Assembly: GCA_029204225.1 (NCBI GenBank) | Contig: CM055099.1 | Span: 69,859,349-69,923,348 of the forward strand | Source: Diphasiastrum complanatum | Taxonomy: Eukaryota > Streptophyta > Lycopodiopsida > Lycopodiales > Lycopodiaceae | Reading direction: 5' to 3' | DNA length: 64,000 nucleotides | Part shown: positions 21,791 through 31,084 of the stretch, piece by piece | How positions within the stretch are numbered: the first letter of the stretch is position 1 | Layout: every line of letters starts with the position of its first letter | Notes under the pieces: model-generated | The model's database searches: none | Seen by the model: only the letters and a program-made list of their open reading frames with translations | What the model was told of the DNA's origin: nothing | Position numbers and translations under genes: made by a program

Positions 21791-22799
21791 TGTAATTTTC
21801 TACATGTTTGCTATATTTCAAACACATTTTGTTTTTTCTCGTTCGGTACAAAAAATACAATGCATTGGGGATGCATGGACAACATTTTTATACACAAACA
21901 GCGCATCGACAAAAATAGAAACACCTGTGATTGTGGAGTCATGGCAAATTTTACCGAAGAGAGTCAAGCAAGCACGCATGACACCAATTTACTCTCTTCT
22001 CAACTCTATTATTGGGGGACAATCAATGACATCCTCGAAGTCGGATATATGGGATTCAACTTTTTCATATTGATGTCAAATGGTTCAAAGTTAATTGCAA
22101 TGGTCCCAATGCAATTGTCAGGAAAGATGAGAGTGGTTATTTGCCATCAACTCCACCAAGCTTTGGACGGCGGATCAAAGCGATACATTTTTTTCTCTCA
22201 ACAATGTGAGCAGGTACATTTCTTTTATGTTTTCAAGATGTCTATGCTCTTTTGTTGTTAATCAATTGATTTTCAGTATACTACAAAAAAATGTATATTG
22301 TGTGTATACCCAAGCAATTGTAACATAGTTATAGATACTAGTTACGAGCCAATGTTTATGGTAACATTGATCACTTACAAGTGATCTTTCACCCCGATTG
22401 TTCAGATCCCAGATGGTGGTATGTGATACAAGTCGCTCCTCGAAGTGAAAGAATTTTTTAACATACAGATGTCGTGGAGGACATGGTGCTGCCAACTGAT
22501 GCACTTGAACAAGATCATGATGATGGATTCGATGAGACATTTTTGGAGGATCATGTGCAAGCTTCCGAAGCTAATGATGACATTGAGCATGATGCATCAT
22601 CATTAGATGGATCGACGACACATGACACACCTTCTCGATCTCCCTTGTTGTCACCGTGTCCATTAGCTTGTGAAGATCAACTTATTAATAATGAAGCTAT
22701 AGGAGATATTTGGGTAGAATTAGAGATAGACTCATTTGGTTTGGCGGATTTGTTGCCTAATGATGTAGCAAATGATAATGAGGAACCACCAAATGAATA

Positions 22800-23955
22800 A
22801 GTGAGCCAGTACTATGTATATGTTTCAACTCATTGTAATATTAATCAGATTGCTCACATATGCAATTGCACTTTATTATTTGATTAGTTGACATCACACA
22901 AGAAGTCGACGCTTGTGAGTACACAAATTGTGGTCTGATATTTTTGTGATACATAAATTTCCTTATTCACTTGTGGATATGGCAACTATTGTTGACAAAA
23001 ATTGGAATTCAATGTGTTGATAGACAACAATTTTCAAAAGTGAAATCCATTTACATTCTGTAACATACCGTGGTTTAGACCTAGGGGCCTTTTTTTCATC
23101 AGTCATGATATTACCCTCGGTGAACAGAGTATTATGGAATGCCTCTTGGCCTGCTTGACCCTCTCTATAACCCTCCCTATAAACCTGTATATGACCCTTC
23201 CTATAACCCTCTCTATAACTCTCCCTATAAATATTTGAAAAACATGTTAAGATGTCATGTACTACTAGTACATTAGTGCTTATCAATGCATCAAAATATC
23301 CACTGTAAGCTTTCTAGGCCCAAAAGGAGCTATTAGCCTTAAGAACAAGGCGGTTCTCTCTTTAGGCCCTCCAAAGTAATTAATAAGGATAATAGGCCAA
23401 CAAGGGCCCAATGTAGTTTAAATAATACTTAACAAGGGCTAACTATCTCTCAAGATAGTTAAGTTAAGTTAAGTAAGAGTACTGTCTATAACTAGGCAAG
23501 AGACATCATTTTGTGGATCTTTTGGCTCATTTGCAAGGGAGAGCTTCTTGCTTCCTCCTTGTGAATATGAGCTATGGGAATTTCTATTGTTAGGTCTCAT
23601 GTGCCTTATGTACATGAATCCATGTTCCATTTCCATTGATTGTACTCTTTCTCTCATTTCTATTGAGATTCTATAGAGATCCTTGTGTTTCTAGCTTTCT
23701 ATGGATATGCTATCTTGAATGCTTTGTACTTTTCTTGCTCTTAGCTTTACTTCCATTGTAATTGCTAATTGCTTAGATTTGGCATATGACATAAGATTTG
23801 CAAGGCTTATACTGAGAGGACACATGCCGGACCCGATGTTCGAGCCTTCTGCTCCTCCCGCGACTCATTTTAAATTCTATCTTTAAAAGAAAACGCTAAA
23901 AAAAAGCGCTGAAAATCACGCGTCTTGTTGTAGTGATTTTTTTCCTAGAGCAAGA
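22800..23955. other. Non-coding DNA with a 12-bp tandem array
   Basis: No gene is recognised. The notable part is 23,159-23,230, six exact-length 12-bp units (see separate entry). 23,390-23,480 is rich in AGTTAAGTTAAG and TAATACTTAACAAGGG. 23,330-23,700 could be part of an LTR but has no partner copy here. Confidence 0.5.
23159..23230. repeat. 12-bp tandem array, six units
   Basis: Units CCCTCTCTATAA, CCCTCCCTATAA, ACCTGTATATGA, CCCTTCCTATAA, CCCTCTCTATAA and CTCTCCCTATAA follow without gaps. On the minus strand each encodes four residues (YREG-type), so the array is open but in no gene I can support. Confidence 0.95.
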
Positions 23956-23959
23956 TTTG

Positions 23960-24340
23960 AAAGTCTATTACAAATTTTCACAATACATTGCTTCTCACCA
24001 AAAATATTTTTGAAGAGATGCTTCTATTCTAAGAGCTTTTGCACATTCACAAAGAGTTCTATTTTTTCTTTTAGCCACCCCATTTTGTTGGGAGAAATAA
24101 GCATAAGTAAACTCTCTCCTCACTCCCTCTTGTTCACAATGATCATTAAATTTGTTGGAGACATACTCTCCACCACCATCACATCTCAAAGCTTTTAGAT
24201 TACAAGAGAATTGATTTTCTACCAAAGCTTTGAATTTAAGGAAGACATCAAATACCATAGATTTGGAAGATAAGAAATACACTCAACAAAATCTTGTATA
24301 ATCATCAATATAAGTAGCAGAGCATGTAGCTACTCCTTTG
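23960..24340 (-). pseudogene. Copia integrase core fragment
   Basis: Minus-strand frame 24,282-23,995 reads MYFLSSKSMVFDVFLKFKAL, then LRCDGGGEYVSNKFNDHCEQ, then FSQQNGVAKRKNRTLCECAK. This is the integrase catalytic core of a copia element between the second aspartate and the start of the C-terminal region. Two key spots differ from the family norm. The common SDNGGEY is CDGGGEY (Asp kept, Asn to Gly). The catalytic Glu in QQNGVAERKNRT is Lys, which should abolish strand transfer. About 130 codons survive and both flanks are unrelated AT-rich DNA, so it is a short, dead fragment. The sequence most resembles the 47.4 kb fragment and the young copia at 34.8 kb. Confidence 0.85.
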
Positions 24341-25265
24341 ATCTTGTAGGACTATTTTTTAATGTCACTTGCTTTTCATTCTCTTCCTCTTTCTCAAGTT
24401 GTATGCACTTGCATGGTCATAACAAACATGCGGTTTGTCAACCATATATATGTCAACTATTGTGAACTATATATATATGTTGGACCGTGCATTCCCATTT
24501 GAAAATTTCGTTGGACATTTTATCCTCGTAGTTTGAGTAAATGGTTGTCTCTTTATTTCAGCAAGCTTTTGTGCATCTTTATCAAAATTAACACAAGTGA
24601 AGCACAACCTCTCAAATAGTTTAGGCCCACAAATCCACCCCTTGCTTAGGGGGCTTCATAAACACCACCTCAACGAATGTTCTTTTTGGGAATATACAAA
24701 TTTGAAATATTGCGAGTGGATCCAAGCAAGAGAAAGCGATTGCCAAAAAATCAACCAAGGGTCAATGATTTCACTTTAGAGGATGTAGATTCTCAAAAAT
24801 CATGTGTTCTCAAAATATTGCTTTGTTTTTTGTTATGATGGTTTTTTAAAGTTTCTAATTAAAAAAAATTGTAATAATCTATTAAAAAATTGCATTTTTT
24901 TTTTGGATATAATTTAGAGATGAAATCAAAACAAAACCATAATTTTGACCTAAAAATAGGTATTCTAATAAATGCCAAAAAAGTTAATGTTGTTTAGGTC
25001 AAAGTCTCAAAACAAATGTCATCGCGTTGGACACAAATGTTTTGCTATTTAAGCATGGACATTTTAACGTGGACATGCAAGTCAAGAAAGGACATGAATT
25101 TGTTGGTATTTGAGACTTGAGTCTTGCATATAGAGGTTTATATCATTGTTGGTGGGTATATAGGGTCGCGGCTGGTATCAATAATGGGTATCAACGTGGT
25201 ATCAAAAACTCTACTCGACTGGTATATGAATTTCTAATACCAGGGTCTAGAATCGGACACCTCGT
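24341..25265. other. AT-rich intergenic DNA
   Basis: I see no gene or element boundary. There is a short (AT)n/TATATA stretch near 24,465-24,478 and several homopolymer T runs near 24,895. Confidence 0.6.
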
Positions 25266-25616
25266 ACAAAAAATTCCATCTACACCAACAAAATATGGAA
25301 ACAAATTAATGGCATCTAGACTCCACCAAAGATGACATAAACATGCCAGACATGCACAAAGATGACAATTTTGATCTGGAGAGAGCGTGATATACTACCG
25401 ACGCTCTCTCTAATAAAACATTGATTGTGAGATTCACATACAAAACCATTTGCCAAAAACAACAATCTAAACGTAATGAAACATTTCAAGGTGGATTTGC
25501 TTAGTACCTTGAAACTCTGCAAGTTCTTCAATACTAATGCAATCCCTAGATTTAGATGGGCTCCTTTTATATCTGAGCTTCAGCTCTAGAGTCTGCGTCT
25601 GGACTCTGGCCCCACA
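25266..25616. repeat. Dispersed direct repeat, copy A
   Basis: ACAAAAAATTCCATCTACACC at its start, through TGGAGAGAGCG...CGCTCTCTCT, AAACCATTTGCCA and GAAACTCTGCAAGTT, to CTCTAGAGTCT. It matches copy B (29,053-29,404) at roughly 88-90% by eye. Both have the same orientation and lie 3.8 kb apart. A GAGAGAGCG / CGCTCTCTC hairpin with a 14-base loop lies at 25,379-25,410. The minus strand carries ISIEELAEFQ followed by GTACTAAGC, reminiscent of an exon end with a splice donor. Confidence 0.85.
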
Positions 25617-26466
25617 ACACGAGGACACATGCAAGAGTTTACCGAGCCCGCACTTATTTTCAACAGGTGCTGCCATTTGTGTCGCCCCACATGCATCAGC
25701 ACAGGGTGCTGTGAAACCTCCCTGAAGTTTCCATGTCACATCCAGCCCCACGGCTATGATTTTGTTCTCATAACAAGGCATAGTGGAGTAGAGGTTTTGT
25801 TCTCGTACGGCTCGTAGTGCTTGCCAAAAATCTATGATCCATTCAAAACAAGAACATTGTGGTATAACATAAATGCTTTGCCGTAATTGTAATACTTTGG
25901 GATTTTGTGAATGTTTAAAATTAAAAACTCAAATTGTTTTGCATTATACAAGGATTCCTAGAAAATTTGGTGTGGTGGATGACATTTTCTTTTTTGACCC
26001 CAAGGTCTACAAAGTTGGATTCAAATTGGGCACATTGATAAGTCTTTCTTAAGAAATAACATCCATAACTATTTACAAAAGTTCTCTCATGGTATGACAT
26101 GGAAATGATCCTTGAGTATGCTACAAAAGCTTTACTAGTCATCATAGCAATCAATTCTGAAATCAACAACTTGGGTAGGATCCGGAGAGCATGAAGCTAT
26201 TGCATTGCAATCTCTGGGAAAATGAGGTAATAAATTTCCCATGAAATTCATTGGCTCCACCATGCATAAAAACAATTCAATGCTTGTAAAAGACATGCTA
26301 CCATAATTTTATATACGTATACATATAATCGGTTGTTCTATATCAGAACGGTACTGGGCTAGTAGAATTATATCGAGAGACAGAACAAAGCTATGATTTG
26401 TATATGTACGTAAATATCAATATGATGCATTTGGCTCCCGTGAACTGAAATATCAAGCGTTTACCC
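25617..26466. other. Intergenic DNA with a dispersed short motif
   Basis: No gene recognised. GTGAAACCTCCCTGAAGTTTCC then ATGTCACATCC (about 25,710-25,742) recurs with few changes near 42,827 and 44,912. The rest is AT-rich and unremarkable. Confidence 0.5.
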
Positions 26467-26994
26467 TCAGACCCTGGATAATATAGTGAAACGCGCAATG
26501 ATGGATAAATTAGCAAACAAATAAATCAGACAAACCACAGAAATACGATGAATATTTGACTTTGTTAAATACATAAGAAACAATATGTAAAGACACCAGC
26601 TCAGCACATATAGACAAGATTTTAGAGTACGAATGGGAACGTCAGCTTCAAGCATGGCACAGAGAATATGAACAACTATCAACGAAGACAAGGTCACAAT
26701 TACAGTGCTGACACATACGGTTAGAGTACAAAAAACAGAGTCATGTTGCGAATTATGATTGCGATTTGCATTAGTATGATTTCTCCAAGAGATTCCAGAG
26801 GCCGGAATCTCACCCGGTCCTCGATGATTGTCCACTGGCCGAGTTTGAGTTGGTACTAATCCTACCAACATGATTAGTGGGACTTGGCGATGTATACGAT
26901 TCCATGCCCAGATCTCAATCTCAGATGGGGAGACCGCCTTAGGTAGGTCACAATCACAACACGTAGAGAGCCTCCCACCCTGACGCAGTTGCAA
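26467..26994 (-). CDS. Hypothetical protein, three predicted membrane segments, doubtful
   Basis: A 175-codon frame from ATG 26,994. The N-terminal ~95 residues are polar without motif. The C-terminal half has three hydrophobic stretches at about residues 91-112, 124-142 and 150-168, which could span a membrane. I do not recognise the family and there is no supporting context: no promoter, no intron evidence, no neighbour in an operon-like order. At this AT content a chance frame of this length is possible, and AT-rich DNA often yields hydrophobic translations. It is listed because it is the longest unexplained frame in the 23-30 kb stretch. Confidence 0.2.
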   Translation of the reverse strand: MQLRQGGRLSTCCDCDLPKAVSPSEIEIWAWNRIHRQVPLIMLVGLVPTQTRPVDNHRGPGEIPASGISWRNHTNANRNHNSQHDSVFCTLTVCVSTVIVTLSSLIVVHILCAMLEADVPIRTLKSCLYVLSWCLYILFLMYLTKSNIHRISVVCLIYLFANLSIIARFTILSRV

Positions 26995-27560
26995 CCGTAG
27001 TCAAAACGCTGCGGATGAGGGGTTTCTCGGAGGCCATGACCACCTTTTTCCTAGTCGTAATGCCTTGTGCTTAGGTGTCCTTTGTATTTTGGGATCACCT
27101 CCAGGAGCATAATGTGCATCCAATTTTTTCTCTGTTAGGAATCTGTCATTCTCTCTCCTCTCTCTCCGGTAGATTGCACGTTCTGAAATCCACGTCCTCT
27201 CTCCTCTCTCCCATGGAATGTGCATGTGCTATGTGGCAGCCCGTCATTGGCTGTCCATATCCACATTCCACCACAAACGTAAAAAAATTTGTGAAAAAAA
27301 ACGGCAAAAAATTAAGAAAAAATAAAAAAAATCTGGTCCACGCGTATGGCCGTACGGCCGTACCGTACGACCAAAAAAAAAAGAAACCTTTGCACAATGA
27401 CATTATGTACGGGAAGGCCCTGCCCAAAACGGTGAGGATGAGGGGTTTCGTGGGGGCAATAGGTTCAGTGGGTTTCGACGAATCCCGGGCGGCGGAGAGA
27501 ACCCGCGCAGATCTGAGCACGGCGCCTGAAACGTACAGGGACTTTTGAGCATAGATTCAT
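26995..27560. other. GC-rich non-coding block with palindromes
   Basis: GATGAGGGGTTTC occurs at about 27,013 and 27,434 in similar surroundings (AAAACG..G.GGATGAGGGG), a short direct duplication. Near 27,344-27,370, GGCCGTACGGCC is a perfect 12-bp palindrome inside a longer CGTACG-rich stretch, flanked by A-rich runs. The block could be a promoter-like island or the end of a mobile element; I can support neither. Confidence 0.4.
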
Positions 27561-28489
27561 GCACATTTACGAAACTTATAAAGCTACGCTGTCGCGCGTT
27601 CAACGCACAGGGAAAAGAGACCATGTAAAACTACTTGGAGAACTTGGACTTGAGAGTGCTCTCCTCACCATTTCCCCCTCGCATGTAGCGCCTTGTCCCA
27701 ATGAGCACATTAATTATCATTGTAATTTACTTTTGTTCACCACTCTTGTGACTGTAAAAGCTGTTGCAGAAATCGCTTTTCTTGCTGCTAAGCCAAAGAA
27801 AGATGGCGAGGCCAAACAAGCAAAAAATCCCGATTGATGCAACCGCTTGAGGTTCCAACAAGCTTGTCTAGGGGACATTTCTAAACTCTACATATTACCT
27901 TGTCAAAAACTAGGAAAACGGAGCCATCATCAAAGACAGAAGATTGTTATAGAAAACAAGGCAAGAGGATCTCCAACAAGTCGCACCTACTGCCCCGGAC
28001 CTTGACAAGATAAACACAGTAAAAAAGAAAAAGCAGCAGTTTATACATTCCGTAAGGCCTTTCATACAGAATTAAGCAAGACTCTAGTTCTGGATAAAAG
28101 CAACAACTCAAATCTGGTCATGGACTCGTGCATGCGCAGAGTGTGGAACAGAGTTCCTATCTTGTTTGGCCACATGCGATCTCATCTTGAGAGACAATGA
28201 AGAGGAATTCAACGTCATATTTCTCAGGATAAGAGAAGCCGGTGAACAGTAGTCACTAGTGTATGCAAGAAGATCAGCTAGTTGAATAGGCTCAATCTTA
28301 GCAGTCGTCGAGGATTGGGGGGCACAGGAGGAAACACTACTTTCTGCCATAAAATATCGATAATAAACAAATAAGAACGAATACTAACTAAACAGCGACA
28401 AGAGCTATGAAGAGAGAAAAAAAAGAACAAGAAAGTAATAGAAATGTTGCAATAATTGTGAGATTCTCATTGACTTTCTGCTATTAACC
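27561..28489. other. Intergenic DNA with two small unassigned frames
   Basis: Two modest frames occur. A plus frame at 27,559-27,837 (92 codons) ends in a Lys-rich tail (AAKPKKDGEAKQAKNPD). A minus frame at 28,108-28,350 (80 codons) is Ser-rich (MAESSVSSCAPQSSTTAK...). Neither shows a known motif. The region is not obviously derived from the mobile elements around it, so it is one of the few places where remains of host genes might hide. Confidence 0.3.
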
Positions 28490-28900
28490 AGATATTGAAA
28501 CACCGAGAAGTTAGTCTACATGTTTATATGTAGATCTGCATAGGAAAAACAATGATCAGTACCTGAATAACGCAAAGAGAACCAGGTGGAAGTATAACAC
28601 ACTAACTTCGAGCTCGCATTTGAATGCAGTACTTGTGCAGGGATGAATCGAAGAAACCCCAACAGCTCAATTTGAGGCTGGAAACATCCGATGAGACCCG
28701 ACACATAATTAAAAAAAGACAAATAAATGACAGATATCGAAACAACGAGAACTAGTTTATAGGTTGGAACTTAGAAGTATATCTATTTATCAGTACCTCA
28801 ATAACGCGAAGAGAACCATGTGGAACTTGGAAGTGTAGAACACTAATTGAGCTCGTTCTTCGACGCAGTTCTGCAAGGAACTTATAGCCCTATGGTTAGA
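28490..28900. repeat. Diverged tandem duplication, period about 241 bp
   Basis: Unit 1 starts CAGATATTGAAACACCGAG at 28,490 and unit 2 CAGATATCGAAACAACGAG at 28,731. Both go on through CAGTACCT.AATAACGC.AAGAGAACCA and GAGCTCG. On the minus strand unit 2 has an open stretch ending GSLRVIE just before GTACTG, and unit 1 has the same with GSLCVIQ. This pattern could be a duplicated exon with its splice donor. Confidence 0.75.
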
Positions 28901-28935
28901 CGCTGCAGCTCAGCAGCTCAAGAAGAGTAAACTCT

Positions 28936-29030
28936 GACTCGATCTGGACAGAGAGCGCGATATACTACCGACGCTCTGTCTAATTATAAAAAATTGATTG
29001 TGCGATTACATCAACATCAAAAGATGATGA
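28936..29030. repeat. Partial third copy of the hairpin repeat
   Basis: CGATCTGGACAGAGAGCGCG, then ATATACTACCGACGCTCTGTCT and AAAAAATTGATTGTG.GATT. It covers only the hairpin and about 50 bp after it. Relative to copies A and B the stem has a paired change (A-G-A to A-C-A on one arm, T-C-T to T-G-T on the other) plus a two-base insertion. Confidence 0.75.
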
Positions 29031-29052
29031 AATTGACACCAACAAAGATGAC

Positions 29053-29404
29053 ACAAAAAATTCCATCTACACCAACAAAATATGGTTAAACAAATTAATG
29101 GCATCTACTCCAACAAAGATGACATAAACATGTCTGCACAAAGATGACAATTTTGATCTGGAGAGAGCGAGATATACTACCGACGCTCTCTCTAACAAAA
29201 CATTGACATTGATTGTGAGATTCACATACAAAACCATTTGCCAGAAAACAACAATCTAAACATAATGAAAAGTTTGAGGGTGGATCTGCTTAGTACCTTG
29301 AAACTCTGCAAGTTATTCAATACTAGTGCAATCCCTAGATCCAGATGGGTGCTTTATACCTGAGCTTCACCTCTAGAGTCTTCGTTGGGTCTCTATTGGC
29401 CCAC
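29053..29404. repeat. Dispersed direct repeat, copy B
   Basis: The counterpart of 25,266-25,616 in the same orientation. The hairpin lies at 29,161-29,192. It carries small indels against copy A (for example ACATTGACATTG versus ACATTG) and ends in CTCTAGAGTCT as copy A does. Confidence 0.85.
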
Positions 29405-29514
29405 AAAGGGCGACAAACCACACAAACCAAAAAGAACAAAGAAGGACGTTCTTTACCCAGAACTTGGATTTATAATATCCAATCTTTAAATGCCACGTGG
29501 CATTTCACATTCAA

Positions 29515-29700
29515 TGAAAAGTCAAGAGTGCAAAATGGGCATGAAAAGTCAAGGGTGCACAATTGGACATGAAAAGTCAAGGGCGGACAATGGGCCCCTA
29601 GGGCTGTTTGCGCCATGGAAGAGCGGAGCAGGTAGAATGGGCAGCGGAGCAGATAGAATGGGCAGCGGAGCGGAGCAGAGCAGGCAAAATGGGCAGCTAT
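29515..29700. repeat. Two short tandem arrays in series
   Basis: Three ~28-bp units of ATGAAAAGTCAAGGGTGCAC type (29,515-29,598) are followed by ~21-bp units of GCGGAGCAGATAGAATGGGC type (about 29,622-29,692). The second array runs into the inverted-end element that starts at 29,718. Confidence 0.85.
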
Positions 29701-29717
29701 GGAAGTATGGAAGCACG

Positions 29718-30083
29718 GCTCTCCATAATTTTAGCCCCCTGTGGGTGCTGAAATGTTGCAGGCACCTGCCAGGTGCCTGCTCAGTCGCACTGAGCACCCC
29801 AGCTCACCGGCCCACGCACACCCTCAGCTCCACGGCTACCTGCCTGCGCCCGCCCGCTCTCCTTCCGGCTCCCTGCCTGCGCCAGCTCGCCTGCCTGCTC
29901 ATCATCTGCTCCGGCTGCCTGCAGCAGTCGGCCTCCAATGTAGTCCACAGTTGGGCTTATTGAGTGGGGGGCTCTCCCTAATTTTGGAAGGATGATCTCT
30001 GTTGAAACCGATGAACATGTTAATCTCTGCCGAAACTGATGAACAGAGGATACACAGCAGAGACACAATTTGAAACAAGAGAC

Positions 30084-30169
<86 letters not shown>

Positions 30170-30170
30170 T
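29718..30170. mobile_element. Rearranged copy of the GA-tract element (compare 41,642-42,300)
   Basis: A GC-rich block (29,718-29,965) starts with the end sequence GGCTCTCCATAATTTTAG. It is the reverse complement of 42,053-42,300. Directly after it a second end sequence, GGCTCTCCCTAATTTTGG (about 29,974), begins a segment that matches 41,642-41,765 in the same orientation. That segment leads into the (GA)n tract. The two halves that form one element at 41.6 kb are thus joined in inverted arrangement here. The block contains a palindrome GGCACCTGCCAGGTGCC (about 29,760). No protein is encoded. Confidence 0.7.
30086..30167. repeat. (GA)n microsatellite, about 82 bp
   Basis: GA run following ...TTTGAAACAAGAGACCC. 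The same flank (TTTGAAACAGAGACT) precedes the GA tract region at 41.76-42.0 kb, so the tract is part of a repeated element and not an isolated expansion. Confidence 0.99.
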
Positions 30171-31084
30171 ACAATGATGAATTGTAAAATCCTTTACATT
30201 GTGAATTACAAATAGTAAATTGTGTACATATGTTTATATTCATAAATTGAACAAACATATTATGAAAATTTGTATTCATTTGGAAATCTCAGAGAGCCTT
30301 GGTTGTGTATCATTTTCTTTATTAGTTCTAATTTCAACTATATTGAATATCTGATTTATTTTTCGATGGAAAAAAACCAAATAGTAAGGAATCCAATAAC
30401 CTCTAGACAAAAAAAAATGAGTGATGGTGATAGACTTTGTCGCGTTGAAGCAAATTGTCAAACATATCTAATATATCACCAAACTTACCAAAACTAGATT
30501 CAGAAAAATACAATCTAAAAAAATGATCATAGATGACAAAAACAACAAGCTATTACAAAAAATGGATCAAAATGTGATCCCATAATGATGACACGAAAAT
30601 AGAAAAAAACAAATAACCATGAAGGATTTTTCTCTGCTTGTGGTGACCTAATCTCGTGTTATGAAATCACAAACATCTACACAAGTAATATAGATGACAA
30701 ATAAAAGTAGTTAAGATTTTTGTTGGGAGGCATGTAGTAATAACTTACAAATAAACAAATGCAAATGTATCAAAAAAACACTTCACATTCATTAGTAATT
30801 ATCAGGCCAAAATAGTAATTTATTACATTATGCATTTAACAAAAGCACATCAATACGCATGTCCCACCATAGAAATGGTTCTCAATTTCATCAGCTTTCA
30901 TTCATCTCAATTAATGAAGAAGATCCTCTTGTTTCAACACAACATTCAATTAGTTTGACACATGAATCGAATAAAGAATATTATTTTCGAAGTTGCACTT
31001 ACATTTAAAAAGAGCAAAACAAAACATGACATACCAAGGGCAAACAAATTAGTTATCAGGTGCGGTCATATGAAGAGTCATTAT
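30171..31084. other. AT-rich DNA between the GA-tract element and the MULE-like gene
   Basis: No gene, array or boundary recognised. It lies downstream of the minus-strand MULE-like gene, so it may contain that gene's 3' flank. Confidence 0.6.

Larger units (their letters stand above)
20472..22799 (+). pseudogene. CACTA (En/Spm) transposase C-terminal half: DUF4218 and DUF4216 domains, decayed
   Basis: Plus strand, in order: GAFTRDNKLSGLKSHDWH (20,510-20,570), LPLVLRGFLT and AIYKISGLV (20,705-20,780), then EMCFIKKHFPTSILTIQMHF (20,945-21,005) and HLVDEWPLQ. A GT...AG intron is likely at about 21,036-21,141. Then RARPEGSMAEGWLVQEF (21,210-21,265): all DUF4218 landmarks. DUF4216 follows in pieces: YYWGTINDILEVGY (22,008-22,050), VKWFKVNCNG and VRKDESGYLPSTPPSF (22,075-22,165), and SDPRWWYVIQVAPRSE (about 22,405-22,455). 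An acidic tail ends at TAA 22,797. CACTA transposases cut and rejoin the element ends in the nucleus. Frameshifts, missing start and a GA microsatellite (21,616-21,697) make this a dead copy. The N-terminal Transposase_21 part is missing here. Confidence 0.82.

Noticed and set aside
22474-22800. Acidic 108-codon frame as an independent gene
   Set aside because: It continues directly from the DUF4216-like segment and is best read as the tail of the CACTA transposase.
23159-23230. CRISPR-like or telomere-like array
   Set aside because: Twelve-base units without spacers are a simple tandem repeat, and the unit is not the plant telomere motif TTTAGGG.
29490-30068. Several 80-157-codon frames in the GC-rich block
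   Set aside because: The block is a repeat that is equally open on both strands and is present inverted at 42.05-42.30 kb; there is no domain homology.
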